A DNA stretch of 64,000 nt from Pseudomonas uvaldensis. Its GTDB lineage: Bacteria; Pseudomonadota; Gammaproteobacteria; Pseudomonadales; Pseudomonadaceae. The stretch is taken from assembly GCF_021271205.1 (NCBI RefSeq), contig NZ_JAIWKS010000001.1, forward strand, positions 682,001 through 746,000, read 5' to 3'. Numbering within the stretch: the first letter of the stretch is position 1; every line of letters starts with the position of its first letter. This document shows positions 19,537-28,853 of the stretch, in pieces. The translations under genes and the position numbers were made by a program. Under the pieces are notes generated by a model, which saw only the letters and a list, made by a program, of their open reading frames with translations, ran no database searches and was not told the DNA's origin.

Positions 19537-19957
19537 ACCTGAGCCGCACTCGCAGGCGCCGATGCACATCAGGCGCCTGCGCGTCGCGGGGCACGCAGAT
19601 CGAGCGGATCCGCCGTTCACCGTTCAGGCGAAAACGCAGCACGACGATAAGTGGCAACGCCAGACTGTCGGGACACAGTTGCACTGCCTGCCAGCCGTTG
19701 TCCCTGTTCCAGAGCCACCAACCATCAGGATCACGACGCAACCCACGAAAGGCCTGGCGATGGTTCAGCAAGAGATGGCGCGGTATCGTCCAGGCGCCAT
19801 GAGCCAGGCACAGCGCAACGCCAAGCACTGCGAATCCGCCCGGGACCGATATCAGCAGCAACGAGCCCAGGGCAAACACCTGGGCCAGAAGATAGGCCAC
19901 CAGCAGCTGCCTGGAGGCCTGCCAGCGGCATTCGAAGCGGTTATTTTGGCTGGACAC
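19505..19957 (-). CDS. YgfX (CptA-like) membrane protein
   Basis: 150 residues with two adjacent TM helices near 18-55 ([20 protein letters not shown] then [16 protein letters not shown]). A basic C-terminal segment has the '[15 protein letters not shown]' type of motif seen in YgfX. YgfX pairs with SdhE and has been described both as a toxin and as a flavin-assembly partner. It overlaps sdhE by 17 bp and the 3' end of convergent nadB by 32 bp. Confidence 0.82.
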   Translation of the reverse strand: MSSQNNRFECRWQASRQLLVAYLLAQVFALGSLLLISVPGGFAVLGVALCLAHGAWTIPRHLLLNHRQAFRGLRRDPDGWWLWNRDNGWQAVQLCPDSLALPLIVVLRFRLNGERRIRSICVPRDAQAPDVHRRLRVRLRFSRRRWAAPG

Positions 19958-20195
19958 GGTCCAGGATCATCCGGACCATGCGCTGCAGCTCCGGGTCTTC
20001 GGACTCGCTGCGCTCCATGAACCAGCCGAACATGTCCTGATCCTCGCACGCGAGCAGGCGGACATAGCACGCACGGTCCGCTTCATTAAGATGGGGATAA
20101 ACCTCTTTCACGAATGGCACCAGCAATACGTCAAGCTCGAGCATGCCGCGACGGCTGTGCCAGTAGAGGCGATTCAGTTCTACATCTTCGACCAT
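19941..20195 (-). CDS. sdhE: FAD assembly factor SdhE
   Basis: 84 residues starting [20 protein letters not shown]. The conserved RGxxE motif (SRRGMLELD) that contacts the flavoprotein subunit is intact. SdhE promotes covalent flavinylation of SdhA. The start at 20195 is preceded by GAGGAG at a good distance. It overlaps the downstream ygfX gene. It diverges from ygfZ (150 bp between starts). Confidence 0.94.
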   Translation of the reverse strand: MVEDVELNRLYWHSRRGMLELDVLLVPFVKEVYPHLNEADRACYVRLLACEDQDMFGWFMERSESEDPELQRMVRMILDRVQPK

Positions 20196-20345
20196 GGAGC
20201 GCTCCTCAAATAGAGCGCAAGTATACAGGCACGGTCGCGGCGGAACAGACCGCTTTGGTCGGGCACCACCAATCCTTTGTGAACTACCCATTTCAAGGGC
20301 GCCCCCTTATGATGTCCGTCAGACTTTTTTATCCTGCGATGACTC

Positions 20346-21287
20346 ATGGCTGATTCCGCTTTTTTCTGCACCCTGTCCCACGAAGGCGTTCTCGCGGTTC
20401 GCGGCGTGGACGCCAGTAAATTCCTGCAGGGCCAGTTGACCTGCAATCTCAATTACCTGAGCGACGAGCGGGCCAGCCTCGGCGCCCGCTGCACCCAGAA
20501 AGGCCGGATGCAATCGAGCTTCCGCATCGTACTTCAAGGCGACGGCGCCCTGATGGCGATGGCCGCCGAACTGCTCGAGCCGCAGTTGACGGACCTGAAG
20601 AAGTACGCAGTGTTTTCCAAAGCCAGGCTCACCGACGAAAGCGCTGCCTGGGTTCGCTTCGGTCTGGAGAATGCCGACACGGCGCTCGCCGGATTGGGCC
20701 TTGACCTACCGGCCGATGTCGACAGCGTGGCCCGGCATGAATCCCTGATCGCCATTCGCGTCTCCCCCGGTCGCGCCGAGCTGTGGGTTTGCGCCGAACA
20801 AGCCGATACACTCAAAGCCCGGCTGCGCGGGGAACTGGCCGAGGCCGACCTGAACCCTTGGCTGTTGGGCCAGATCCGCGCGGGCATTGGCCAGGTCATG
20901 CCTGCCACTCGCGAACTGTTTATCCCCCAGATGCTCAACCTGCAAGCCGTCGGCGGCGTAAGCTTCAAGAAAGGTTGCTACACCGGACAGGAAATCGTTG
21001 CCCGGATGCAGTACCTGGGCAAACTCAAGCGACGCCTGTATCGACTGCAACTGGACGCCAGCGAATTGCCGGAACCCGGCACTCCATTATTCTCTCCGCT
21101 GCATGGCAGCTCCATCGGCGAGGTGGTCATGGCCGCACGAGCCGAGCGAAACATTGAACTGCTGGCGGTGTTACAGGCCGAAGCAGCAGAAGAAGGCGAT
21201 GTACACCTTGGCGCGTTGGAAGGCCCTGCGCTGCAGTTGCTGGACCTGCCTTACGAACTGGACCGCGACCGCGAGATCCAGCGCTGA
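20346..21287 (+). CDS. ygfZ: Folate-binding protein YgfZ
   Basis: 313 residues of the GcvT-like/COG0354 family. The diagnostic motif K-G-C-Y-x-G-Q-E is intact (SFKKGCYTGQEIVARMQYLG, about residues 208-227). YgfZ uses tetrahydrofolate and helps repair or assemble certain Fe-S clusters, including those of MiaB. It stands divergent from sdhE, as in other gamma-proteobacteria. Confidence 0.94.
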   Translation: MADSAFFCTLSHEGVLAVRGVDASKFLQGQLTCNLNYLSDERASLGARCTQKGRMQSSFRIVLQGDGALMAMAAELLEPQLTDLKKYAVFSKARLTDESAAWVRFGLENADTALAGLGLDLPADVDSVARHESLIAIRVSPGRAELWVCAEQADTLKARLRGELAEADLNPWLLGQIRAGIGQVMPATRELFIPQMLNLQAVGGVSFKKGCYTGQEIVARMQYLGKLKRRLYRLQLDASELPEPGTPLFSPLHGSSIGEVVMAARAERNIELLAVLQAEAAEEGDVHLGALEGPALQLLDLPYELDRDREIQR

Positions 21288-21322
21288 TCGCAGCATTTGT
21301 CGCAACACCCTAGAGAACCTAA

Positions 21323-22144
21323 ATGAGCGATTTGGCGGATAAGGTCCTGCGGGATTTGGTGGAGGCCATCGATAACGATGACCTGGTTCTGCCGACATTA
21401 CCGGAAGTGGCCCTGCAAATTCGCCGGGCCGCGGAAGACCCGGAGATCAGCGTCAGCGACCTGAGCAAGGTGATCGGCCGTGACACGGCGCTTTCGGCGC
21501 GCTTGATAAAAGTGGTCAACAGCCCGCTGCTGCGCGCCACCCAGGAAGTCACTGACCTGCACACCGCCATCACCCGGCTGGGCGTCAATTACAGCAGTAA
21601 TCTGGCCATTGGCCTGGTCATGGAGCAGATCTTCCATGCCCGCTCCGAGGTGGTGGAACAGAAAATGCGCGAAGTCTGGCGCAAAAGCCTGGAGATCGCC
21701 GGCATCAGTTACGCGCTGTGCCGTGGCTATACACAACTCAAGCCCGATCAGGCTGCATTGGGCGGCCTGGTGCACCAGATCGGCGTGCTGCCGATCCTGA
21801 CATATGCCGAAGACCACAATGAATTGCTGTCGGACCCGGTCAGCCTCAGCCATGTCATCGACACGATCCACCCGATCCTGGGAGACAAACTGCTCAGCGT
21901 CTGGGAGTTTCCGGAAAGGCTGGTGAAACTACCAGGCCTTTACCTGGATTTCACACGGGAGTCGAGGCATCTTGATTATGTCGACCTGGTACAGGTCGCC
22001 GCCCTGTACTGCTACAAGGACACCGATCATCCTCTCGGCAGGATTGACGTGTTCAGGGTCCCGGCCTTCAAGAAACTCGGCATCGACCCGGACAACAAGA
22101 ACCGCTGCGCCGACATTGAAGAAGCGCGGTCGATGTTTTACTGA
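21323..22144 (+). CDS. HDOD-domain protein
   Basis: 273 residues. Nearly the whole length is an HDOD domain: 'DLVLPTLPEVALQIRRAAED' at the N-terminus, 'VIGRDTALSARLIKVVNSPL', then 'LGGLVHQIGVLPIL'. The HDOD fold is HD-related but lacks the catalytic residues. Members act as scaffolds in signalling. No attached GGDEF, EAL or kinase domain is present. It lies 35 bp after ygfZ in the same direction. Confidence 0.87.
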   Translation: MSDLADKVLRDLVEAIDNDDLVLPTLPEVALQIRRAAEDPEISVSDLSKVIGRDTALSARLIKVVNSPLLRATQEVTDLHTAITRLGVNYSSNLAIGLVMEQIFHARSEVVEQKMREVWRKSLEIAGISYALCRGYTQLKPDQAALGGLVHQIGVLPILTYAEDHNELLSDPVSLSHVIDTIHPILGDKLLSVWEFPERLVKLPGLYLDFTRESRHLDYVDLVQVAALYCYKDTDHPLGRIDVFRVPAFKKLGIDPDNKNRCADIEEARSMFY

Positions 22145-22148
22145 AAAG

Positions 22149-22215
22149 CATCGCGGGTAAGCCCCGCTCCCACAGGTATCGATATCTGCGGCAGCAAGGC
22201 TTGCCCGTGATAGCG
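22149..22215. repeat. Degenerate REP pair
   Basis: catcgcgggtaagccccgct (22149-) faces a diverged inverse copy, gcaaggcttgcccgtgatag (22193-22212). The arms pair imperfectly. It sits between the convergent HDOD gene and the sensor kinase gene. Confidence 0.72.
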
Positions 22216-22219
22216 ACTG

Positions 22220-23611
22220 TCAGTCTGAACCGGGAATAAAACTGACCCGCACTTTCAATCCGCGCTCCTGCCCGTCATGGAGGCTGATTTGCGCCAGATG
22301 GGCACGGCAGATTTCACCCACGATCGCCAATCCCAGGCCGGAACCGGCGACTTGCTGGTTGCGTCGATAAAAGCGCTCGAAGACGCGATCACGCTCATGT
22401 AAAGGAATGCCCGGCCCGTCGTCCTCGACCTCCAGCACTGCCGGCGCGGTAACCCGCAGGATCACGTTGCCCCCCGACGGCGTATGGGCCAGGGCGTTGT
22501 CCACCAGGTTGCTCAACAGCTCGTTCAACAAGGTCGGCTCACCTCGCAGCCAAACCGGTTCATCGGCTTCCAGCGCCAAGGCCACGCCCCGGGCATGAGC
22601 CAGCGGCGCCATGGCCATGCCCAGCTCTCGGGCCAACTGACTGAGGTCCAGCAACTGCGCACCGCCTTCGGCGATGGCCCGCGCACCGTTCTCCACCCGC
22701 GCCAGAGATAACAACTGGTTGGCCAGGTGGGTCAATCGGTCGGTACCCTGGGCAGCGGTTTCCAGGGTTTGCCTCCAGGTCGCCGGCTCGCTGGCGCGCA
22801 AACCCAACTCAAGCCGCGCCTTGAGCGCCGCCAGGGGCGTGCGTAGTTCGTGAGCGGCATCGGCGATGAACTGCGCCTGACGCTCGAATTGCCCACGCAG
22901 CCGCTCGGTGAAATGGTTGAGCGCACGCACCAGCGGCCATAATTCGTGCTGCACCTCCACCAGCGGCAAAGGTCGCAAGTCGTCCGGCTGGCGCTCTTCC
23001 ACTGCCGTTCGCAATCGCTCCAGCGGGCGCAACGCGGCGCTGACCGCAAACCACACCAACAGCAATGCCCCCACGGCCAGCATGCCCAGACGCAACAATG
23101 TATCGGCCATCAGGCTGCGGGCCATCCTGACGCGCGCCTCCTCGGTTTCCGCTACGCGGACTTCCGCCATGCCGTTCATGTTCGGCTCGCTCACCGCTTT
23201 GAGCAAGCTCACCACGCGCACGCTCTGGCCCTGGTAGCGGGCGTTATAGAAGCGTGCCAGCGCGGGGTAATCGTCGGTGCGGGGCGTACCGGGCGGCGGG
23301 CCGGGAAGATTTTCGTAACCGGAAATCAGCTTCTGATGGATGTCATTGACCTGATAGTAAATCCGCCCGGCGCTGTCGTAGGCGAAGGTGTCCAGGGCCA
23401 CGTAAGGCACATCCGCACTGAGACTGCCATCGCGCTGGGACAGGCCGGCGGCGATCGTCCTGGCCGAGGCCAGCAGGGTCCGGTCATAAGCGGTATCGGC
23501 GGCTTCGCGGCCATTCCAGTAGGCACTCAGGCCGCTGGCAAGCATCAGCACCACCAGTAGCAGTGCCAGATTGCGCAGCAGCCGCCAGCGCAGGCTGTCG
23601 GGCCTATGCAT
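22220..23611 (-). CDS. tctE: Sensor histidine kinase (TctE-like)
   Basis: 463 residues. The first TM helix is near residue 15, a periplasmic sensor of about 130 residues follows (DUF/TctE_N type), then a second TM helix (LGMLAVGALLLVWFAVSA). The HisKA phosphoacceptor is in 'FIADAAHELRTPLAALKARL'. The ATPase N box is 'ELLSNLVDNALAH' and the G box 'DGPGIPLHERDRVF'. It overlaps the response-regulator gene by 8 bp. Divergence from tctCBA suggests it senses tricarboxylates such as citrate, tricarballylate or aconitate. Confidence 0.88.
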   Translation of the reverse strand: MHRPDSLRWRLLRNLALLLVVLMLASGLSAYWNGREAADTAYDRTLLASARTIAAGLSQRDGSLSADVPYVALDTFAYDSAGRIYYQVNDIHQKLISGYENLPGPPPGTPRTDDYPALARFYNARYQGQSVRVVSLLKAVSEPNMNGMAEVRVAETEEARVRMARSLMADTLLRLGMLAVGALLLVWFAVSAALRPLERLRTAVEERQPDDLRPLPLVEVQHELWPLVRALNHFTERLRGQFERQAQFIADAAHELRTPLAALKARLELGLRASEPATWRQTLETAAQGTDRLTHLANQLLSLARVENGARAIAEGGAQLLDLSQLARELGMAMAPLAHARGVALALEADEPVWLRGEPTLLNELLSNLVDNALAHTPSGGNVILRVTAPAVLEVEDDGPGIPLHERDRVFERFYRRNQQVAGSGLGLAIVGEICRAHLAQISLHDGQERGLKVRVSFIPGSD

Positions 23612-24275
23612 CGCGGTTTTCCAGCAGGTAGCCCAGCCCCCTGAAAGTCACGATCGCCACGGCATGCCCGTCGAGCTTCTTGCGCAGGCGGTGAACATAG
23701 ATTTCGATGGCGTCGGGGCTGGCTTCTTCATCGAGGCCGAACACCTGGGCCGCCAGTTGCTCTTTGCTCATCACCCGCCCTGGCCGGGCGATCAGCGCCT
23801 CCAGCACGGCTTGCTCGCGGGAGGTCAGTGTCAGCAGTTCGTCGTCGAGGGTGAAGCGGCGGGTGTCGAGGTCGTAGATCAACGCTCCGCAACGCTGCTG
23901 GCGTTCACCACCCAGCACGCTGCGGCGCAGCAAGGCCTTCACCCGAGCTTCGAGTTCGCTGAGCTCGAAAGGCTTGGCCAGATAATCGTCGGCACCGAGA
24001 TTCAGGCCATGAACCCGATCCTTCACGTCACTGCGGGCGGTCAGCATCAGGACCGGCAATGTCTTGCCCCGGGCCCGCAAACGCGCCAGCACTTCAAAGC
24101 CATCCATGCGTGGCAGTCCCACGTCCAGGATCGCCACGGCGTATTCCTCGCTGCTCAACGCCAGATCGGCAGCGACTCCGTCGTGCAGCACATCCACGGT
24201 CAGACCGGTGCTCTTGAGCGCCTGGGCAACGCTTTCGGCGAGCTGCAGATGGTCTTCGACGAGCAGAACACGCAT
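23604..24275 (-). CDS. tctD: OmpR-family response regulator (TctD-like)
   Basis: 223 residues. The receiver domain has acidic pocket residues (LLVEDH) and the phosphoacceptor Asp in 'VAILDVGLPRMDGFEVL' (about residue 51). The conserved Lys is in 'DDYLAKPFELSEL'. The C-terminal winged helix ends 'IEIYVHRLRKKL'. First gene of the two-component pair; probably activates the divergent tctCBA genes 410 bp away, as TctD does in Salmonella and P. aeruginosa. Confidence 0.88.
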   Translation of the reverse strand: MRVLLVEDHLQLAESVAQALKSTGLTVDVLHDGVAADLALSSEEYAVAILDVGLPRMDGFEVLARLRARGKTLPVLMLTARSDVKDRVHGLNLGADDYLAKPFELSELEARVKALLRRSVLGGERQQRCGALIYDLDTRRFTLDDELLTLTSREQAVLEALIARPGRVMSKEQLAAQVFGLDEEASPDAIEIYVHRLRKKLDGHAVAIVTFRGLGYLLENRDA

Positions 24276-24685
24276 GGGTTTTTCCTCGATTCAGGGACGG
24301 CCGGCGCCATTCACTGGCGCGGAGTTTACAGCCGCATCCGGCGCTGTGAAGCCAAAAAACACCTTGAAAGCTTTTGAAAGGTTAGCGAAAGGTTGGGCCG
24401 ATAAAGTCTTGCAAGGACGGTTTCCGACTGTCTGTCGCGCCACACGACGCGAACGAAAAACGCCCCGAAGCGTTTTCGCCCCCATAAGAACAATAAAGCG
24501 GAGTATTCACCATGCTCTCCATGCAGCTCCAGGCCCAGATGCCTTCCCGCTCCTGCCGATCTTGCCGGCAAGCGCACCTTGCACATACCACATTCATGAC
24601 GTCGAGCCGCCACGCATTGCGAGGCTGAGCGGCCCCATGCGCCCGATTTGCTACACACACAACAACAACTCCTCTGGAGACAATA
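24276..24685. other. Divergent intergenic region tctD / tctC
   Basis: 410 bp containing promoters for the sensory pair and the transport operon. Direct repeats suited to an OmpR-type regulator could not be picked out with confidence. No gene is supported. No opdH-type porin gene is present here. Confidence 0.5.
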
Positions 24686-25678
24686 ATGAGCCCATCACTG
24701 CGTAAAATTGCCATGGCCGCCGGTTGCCTGGTGTTCGCCGGACAATTGCTTGCCGCTGATCCATCCAAAGAGCCCAAGCGCCCTGAATGCATCGCCCCGG
24801 CCTCCCCTGGCGGTGGCTTCGACCTGACGTGCAAGCTGGCGCAAAGCGCCCTGGTCAACGAGAAGCTGCTGACCAAGCCGATGCGCGTCACCTACATGCC
24901 GGGCGGTGTTGGCGCGGTGGCCTACAACGCAGTGGTCGCCCAGCGCCCCGCCGATGCCGGCACGCTGGTGGCCTGGTCCAGTGGTTCGCTGTTGAACCTG
25001 GCCCAAGGCAAGTTCGGCCGTTTCGATGAAAGCGCGGTGCGCTGGCTGGCCGCCGTCGGTACGAGCTATGGCGCCATCGCAGTGAAGAGCGATTCGCCCT
25101 ACAAGACCCTCGATGACTTGGTCCAGGCCCTGAAAAAAGACCCCGGTTCAGTAGTGATCGGTTCCGGTGGCACCGTAGGCAGCCAGGACTGGATGCAAAC
25201 CGCCCTGATCGCCAAGGCCGCCGGCATCAACCCTCGCGACCTGCGCTACGTGGCCCTCGAAGGCGGCGGTGAAATCGCTACCGCCCTGCTGGGCGGTCAC
25301 ATTCAGGTCGGCAGTACGGACATCTCCGACTCCATGCCGCACATCCAGAGCGGCGACATGCGTCTGCTGGCGGTGTTCGCCGAGAAGCGCATCGACGAGC
25401 CGGAGATGAAAGACATCCCCACCGCCCGCGAGCAAGGCTACGACATCGTCTGGCCGGTAGTACGCGGTTTCTACCTGGGGCCAAAGGTCAGTGACGAAGA
25501 CTACGCCTGGTGGAAAGAGTCCTTCGACAAACTGTTGGCCTCCGAAGACTTCGCCAAGCTGCGCGACCAGCGCGAACTGTTCCCGTTTGCCATGACCGGT
25601 CCGGAGCTGGACACCTACGTGAAGAAGCAAGTGGCTGATTACAAGGTACTGGCCAAAGAGTTCGGCCTGATCCAGTAA
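24686..25678 (+). CDS. tctC: Tricarboxylate-binding periplasmic protein TctC
   Basis: 330 residues. A Sec signal peptide (MAAGCLVFAGQLLAADPS, cleavage near LAA) precedes a Bug/TctC-type binding protein. Family markers are 'CIAPASPGGGFDLTCKLAQS' and 'YMPGGVGAVAYNAV', the two phosphate-like loops that hold carboxylates. A clear ribosome-binding site, CTGGAGA, lies 6 bases before the ATG. It delivers substrate to TctAB. Confidence 0.93.
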   Translation: MSPSLRKIAMAAGCLVFAGQLLAADPSKEPKRPECIAPASPGGGFDLTCKLAQSALVNEKLLTKPMRVTYMPGGVGAVAYNAVVAQRPADAGTLVAWSSGSLLNLAQGKFGRFDESAVRWLAAVGTSYGAIAVKSDSPYKTLDDLVQALKKDPGSVVIGSGGTVGSQDWMQTALIAKAAGINPRDLRYVALEGGGEIATALLGGHIQVGSTDISDSMPHIQSGDMRLLAVFAEKRIDEPEMKDIPTAREQGYDIVWPVVRGFYLGPKVSDEDYAWWKESFDKLLASEDFAKLRDQRELFPFAMTGPELDTYVKKQVADYKVLAKEFGLIQ

Positions 25679-25733
25679 CCGTCTCTGTTCACGTGGCGGC
25701 GCCGGCATCACCGGCGCCGCCCAGGAGTTAGTC

Positions 25734-26195
25734 ATGCTCACCATCCAACGAATTTTTGCTGCGGTGCTACTGCTGGTCTGCATCGGCCTCGCGCTGATGG
25801 CCTGGCCGTATCAGGCAGCGTTTTCCTACGAGCCTGTCGGCCCGCGCGCCTTTCCCCTGCTGATGCTGGGGCTGATGGGCGCGGCATTGCTGTACATGGT
25901 GTTCCGTCCGGCCCCCATCGTGCACAGCGATGAAGACCGGCAGCTGGACCGTGAAACCCTGAAGAAGATCGGCATCTGCGTGGCGCTGCTGCTGATATTC
26001 GCCGGCACCTTCGAGCCCCTGGGCTTCATCCTCGCCAGTGTCCTGACCGGCGTACCAATGGCCCGCCTGTATGGCGGTCGCTGGATCCCGAGCGTGGTGA
26101 TCATCAGCCTGATGGCCATTGGTCTTTATCTATTGTTCGACAAGTTGATGGACGTTCCCCTGCCCCTGGGCCTGCTCGACGTCCTGGAGAACTGA
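25734..26195 (+). CDS. tctB: Tripartite tricarboxylate transporter small membrane subunit TctB
   Basis: 153 residues with four TM segments (FAAVLLLVCIGLALMAWPYQ; AFPLLMLGLMGAALLYMVF; ICVALLLIFAGTFEPLGFIL; VVIISLMAIGLYLLFDKLM). 'EPVGPRAFPLLM' is the TctB signature. It is followed immediately by tctA, one base after the stop codon. It completes the membrane complex with TctA. Confidence 0.93.
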   Translation: MLTIQRIFAAVLLLVCIGLALMAWPYQAAFSYEPVGPRAFPLLMLGLMGAALLYMVFRPAPIVHSDEDRQLDRETLKKIGICVALLLIFAGTFEPLGFILASVLTGVPMARLYGGRWIPSVVIISLMAIGLYLLFDKLMDVPLPLGLLDVLEN

Positions 26196-26196
26196 T

Positions 26197-27711
26197 ATGG
26201 ATACCCTGAATTATCTTGGCCAGGGTTTCGGCGTTGCCATGACGCCCTACAACCTCGTCACCGCACTGACCGGCACCCTGATCGGCACCGTGGTCGGCCT
26301 GTTGCCGGGCCTGGGCCCGATCAATGGCGTGGCGCTGCTGATCCCCATCGCCTTCGCCCTGGGCCTGCCGCCTGAATCGGCACTGATCCTGCTGGCCGCG
26401 GTGTATCTGGGCTGCGAATACGGCGGGCGCATCAGCTCGATCCTGCTCAATATTCCCGGTGAAGCGTCCACCGTGATGACTACCCTCGACGGCTATCCGA
26501 TGGCACGCCAGGGCCTGGCCGGGGTGGCATTGTCCCTGTCGGCATGGAGTTCGTTCATCGGCGCCTTCATCGCCACCTGCGGCATGGTGCTCTTTGCGCC
26601 CTTGCTGGCCAAGTGGGCGATTGCCTTCGGACCGGCGGAATATTTTGTCCTGATGGTCTTCGCCATTGTCTGCCTCGGAGGCATGGCGGGCGACCGACCG
26701 CTCAAGACGTTCATTGCAGCGTTGATCGGCCTGTTCCTGTCGGCAGTCGGGATCGATGCCAACAGTGGTGTGTACCGTTTCACCGGTGACAACGTTCATC
26801 TGGCCGACGGCATTCAGTTCGTCGTACTGGTCCTGGGCCTGTTCTCCATCAGTGAAATCCTGTTGATGCTGGAAAAGACTCATCACGGCCAGGAAGCGGT
26901 GAAAGCCACCGGGCGGATGATGTTCAACTTCAAGGAGGCGGCATCGGTCTTCATCGTGAACCTGCGTTGCGGCGTGCTCGGCTTCATCATGGGCGTGCTG
27001 CCAGGAGCCGGTGCAACCCTGGCCAGCGCCGTGGCCTACATGACTGAAAAACGCATCGCTGGCGCCAGTGGTACGTTCGGCCAAGGAGACAAGCGCGGTC
27101 TCGCCGCCCCGGAAACGGCCATCGGCGGTGCCGCCTGCGGTGCACTGGTGCCGATGCTGACCCTTGGCGTGCCTGGTTCGGGTACCACGGCAGTGATGAT
27201 CGGCGCGTTGTCGCTGTACAACATCACCCCGGGTCCACTGTTGTTCCAGCAGCAGCCGGACATTGTCTGGGGCCTGATCGCGTCGCTGTTCATCGCCAAC
27301 ATTATGCTGGTGATCCTCAACATCCCGATGATTCGTGTCTTCACTCGCATCCTGGCCGTGCCGAACTGGGCCCTGGTACCAGTAATCGCAATCATCACCG
27401 GCATCGGCGTCTACGCGGTGCACGCCACCACGTTCGACCTGTTCCTGATGATTGGCATCGGCATCTGCGGCTACATCCTGCGCAAGCTGGACTTCCCACT
27501 GTCGCCAGTGCTGCTGGGCTTCATCCTCGGCGGCCTGATGGAACAGAACCTGCGTCGTGCGTTGTCGATCTCCAACGGCGGGCTGGAAATCCTCTGGTCG
27601 AGCCCGATCGCCTTCGGCTGCTGGGTACTGACGGCTATCATGCTGTTCATGCCACTGCTACGGATCTGGCGCCGTCGCGCCGCACAACGTCGCGCCCTGG
27701 CCAATGTCTGA
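26197..27711 (+). CDS. tctA: Tripartite tricarboxylate transporter large membrane subunit TctA
   Basis: 504 residues and about 12 TM helices, standard for TctA. The family motifs are visible near the N-terminus ('GTVVGLLPGLGPINGVALLI') and in the second half ('GVLPGAGATLASAVAY', 'LTLGVPGSGTTAVMIGAL'). These duplicated G-x-x-P-G loops form the substrate site. It uses an ion gradient to import carboxylates delivered by TctC. Confidence 0.95.
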   Translation: MDTLNYLGQGFGVAMTPYNLVTALTGTLIGTVVGLLPGLGPINGVALLIPIAFALGLPPESALILLAAVYLGCEYGGRISSILLNIPGEASTVMTTLDGYPMARQGLAGVALSLSAWSSFIGAFIATCGMVLFAPLLAKWAIAFGPAEYFVLMVFAIVCLGGMAGDRPLKTFIAALIGLFLSAVGIDANSGVYRFTGDNVHLADGIQFVVLVLGLFSISEILLMLEKTHHGQEAVKATGRMMFNFKEAASVFIVNLRCGVLGFIMGVLPGAGATLASAVAYMTEKRIAGASGTFGQGDKRGLAAPETAIGGAACGALVPMLTLGVPGSGTTAVMIGALSLYNITPGPLLFQQQPDIVWGLIASLFIANIMLVILNIPMIRVFTRILAVPNWALVPVIAIITGIGVYAVHATTFDLFLMIGIGICGYILRKLDFPLSPVLLGFILGGLMEQNLRRALSISNGGLEILWSSPIAFGCWVLTAIMLFMPLLRIWRRRAAQRRALANV

Positions 27712-28744
27712 AGCGACTTTCAGACAATGGTGGGGAACACCGCTGGTCGGCCTGGCCGGCGGTTACCTGGCCAGCCTGATCGGCTGGCCTTTGCCGTGGA
27801 TGGTCGGCTCGTTGCTGGCGATCATCCTGGTGCGTTGCCTGACCCCATGGCAATTGGCGGAAATCCCCGGCGGCCGCAAATGCGGCCAATGGGTGGTAGG
27901 CATCGGTATTGGTCTGCACTTCACGCCCGTGGTGATGGAACAGGTCCTGAGTCATTTCGGGCTGATTTTCTTCGGCGCGCTGATCACCAGCGTGTCCAGC
28001 GTGGTGAGTGTCTGGCTGATGCGCCGCACCGGCGAGGATCGCGCCACCGCTTTTTTCTCCAGCATGCCGGGCGGTTCCGGTGAAATGGTCAATCTCGGCG
28101 CGCGCAATGGCGCAGACCTGAGCCGCGTCGCCGCGGGCCAGAGCCTGCGTGTACTGGTGGTGGTGCTGTGCGTGCCGGCGGCGTTCAAGTACCTGTTGGG
28201 CGAAGGCGCCCCGCTGCAACACGCCACCACCGTGGACTGGCTGTGGCTGGCCGCGTTGTTTCCCGCCGGCGCCCTGCTCGCCTGGATCTGGGAGCGCCTG
28301 CGTCAACCCAACCCGTGGTTGTTCGGGCCTTTGCTGGTGAGCGCGGTGGCAAGTATCGCCTGGGACCTGCACATCAGCCTGCCCAATGGCGGCAGCCAGA
28401 TCGGCCAATGGCTGATCGGCAGTGGCCTGGGCTGCCACTTCAACCGCCAATTCTTTCGTCGGGCGCCCTCGTTCATGGGGCGAACCTTGATCGGCACGGT
28501 GTTGACGATGCTGATCGCCACCCTGGCGGCCCTGGGCCTGAGCACGTTGACCCATCTGGATCTGCGCTCGTTGACACTGGGCATGATGCCCGGTGGCATC
28601 GCGGAGATGAGCCTGACGGCAGAGACGCTGCAATTGTCGGTGCCACTGGTGACGGCACTGCAGGTGATGCGGCTGTTGTTCGTGCTGTTCCTGGCGGAGC
28701 CGTTGTTCAGGTATTGGATCCGCAGGCCGGGTTCTGACCTTTAG
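27704..28744 (+). CDS. AbrB-family (AmoA-like) membrane protein
   Basis: 346 residues with about ten TM helices. Two internally repeated halves each hold a 'GMMPGGIAEMSLTAE'/'SSMPGGSGEMVNLGA' motif, the signature of the AbrB/COG3180 family (ammonia monooxygenase-like by old annotation, probably a transporter). The ATG overlaps the end of tctA by 8 bp, so it is translationally coupled to tctCBA. Its function in carboxylate use is an inference from this linkage. Confidence 0.86.
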   Translation: MSEATFRQWWGTPLVGLAGGYLASLIGWPLPWMVGSLLAIILVRCLTPWQLAEIPGGRKCGQWVVGIGIGLHFTPVVMEQVLSHFGLIFFGALITSVSSVVSVWLMRRTGEDRATAFFSSMPGGSGEMVNLGARNGADLSRVAAGQSLRVLVVVLCVPAAFKYLLGEGAPLQHATTVDWLWLAALFPAGALLAWIWERLRQPNPWLFGPLLVSAVASIAWDLHISLPNGGSQIGQWLIGSGLGCHFNRQFFRRAPSFMGRTLIGTVLTMLIATLAALGLSTLTHLDLRSLTLGMMPGGIAEMSLTAETLQLSVPLVTALQVMRLLFVLFLAEPLFRYWIRRPGSDL

Positions 28745-28758
28745 ACCACATTGTTTTT

Positions 28759-28834
28759 CATCGCGAGCAGGCTCGCTCCCACAATGGATTTGCAGCATAC
28801 GCAGATCGGTGTGGGAGCGAGCCTGCTCGCGATG
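28759..28834. repeat. REP inverted pair
   Basis: A perfect 25-bp inverted repeat, 28759-28783 against 28810-28834, with core tcgcgagcaggctcgctccc and a 26-bp centre. Same type as the 10453 element. Between the convergent AbrB and ung genes. Confidence 0.92.
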
Positions 28835-28853
28835 GGGCCCTCAAAAACATCCG

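Noticed and set aside
26104..28798. Long minus-strand frames of 439 and 383 codons
   Set aside because: Shadows of tctA and the AbrB gene; Gln/His/Arg-rich with no domain.
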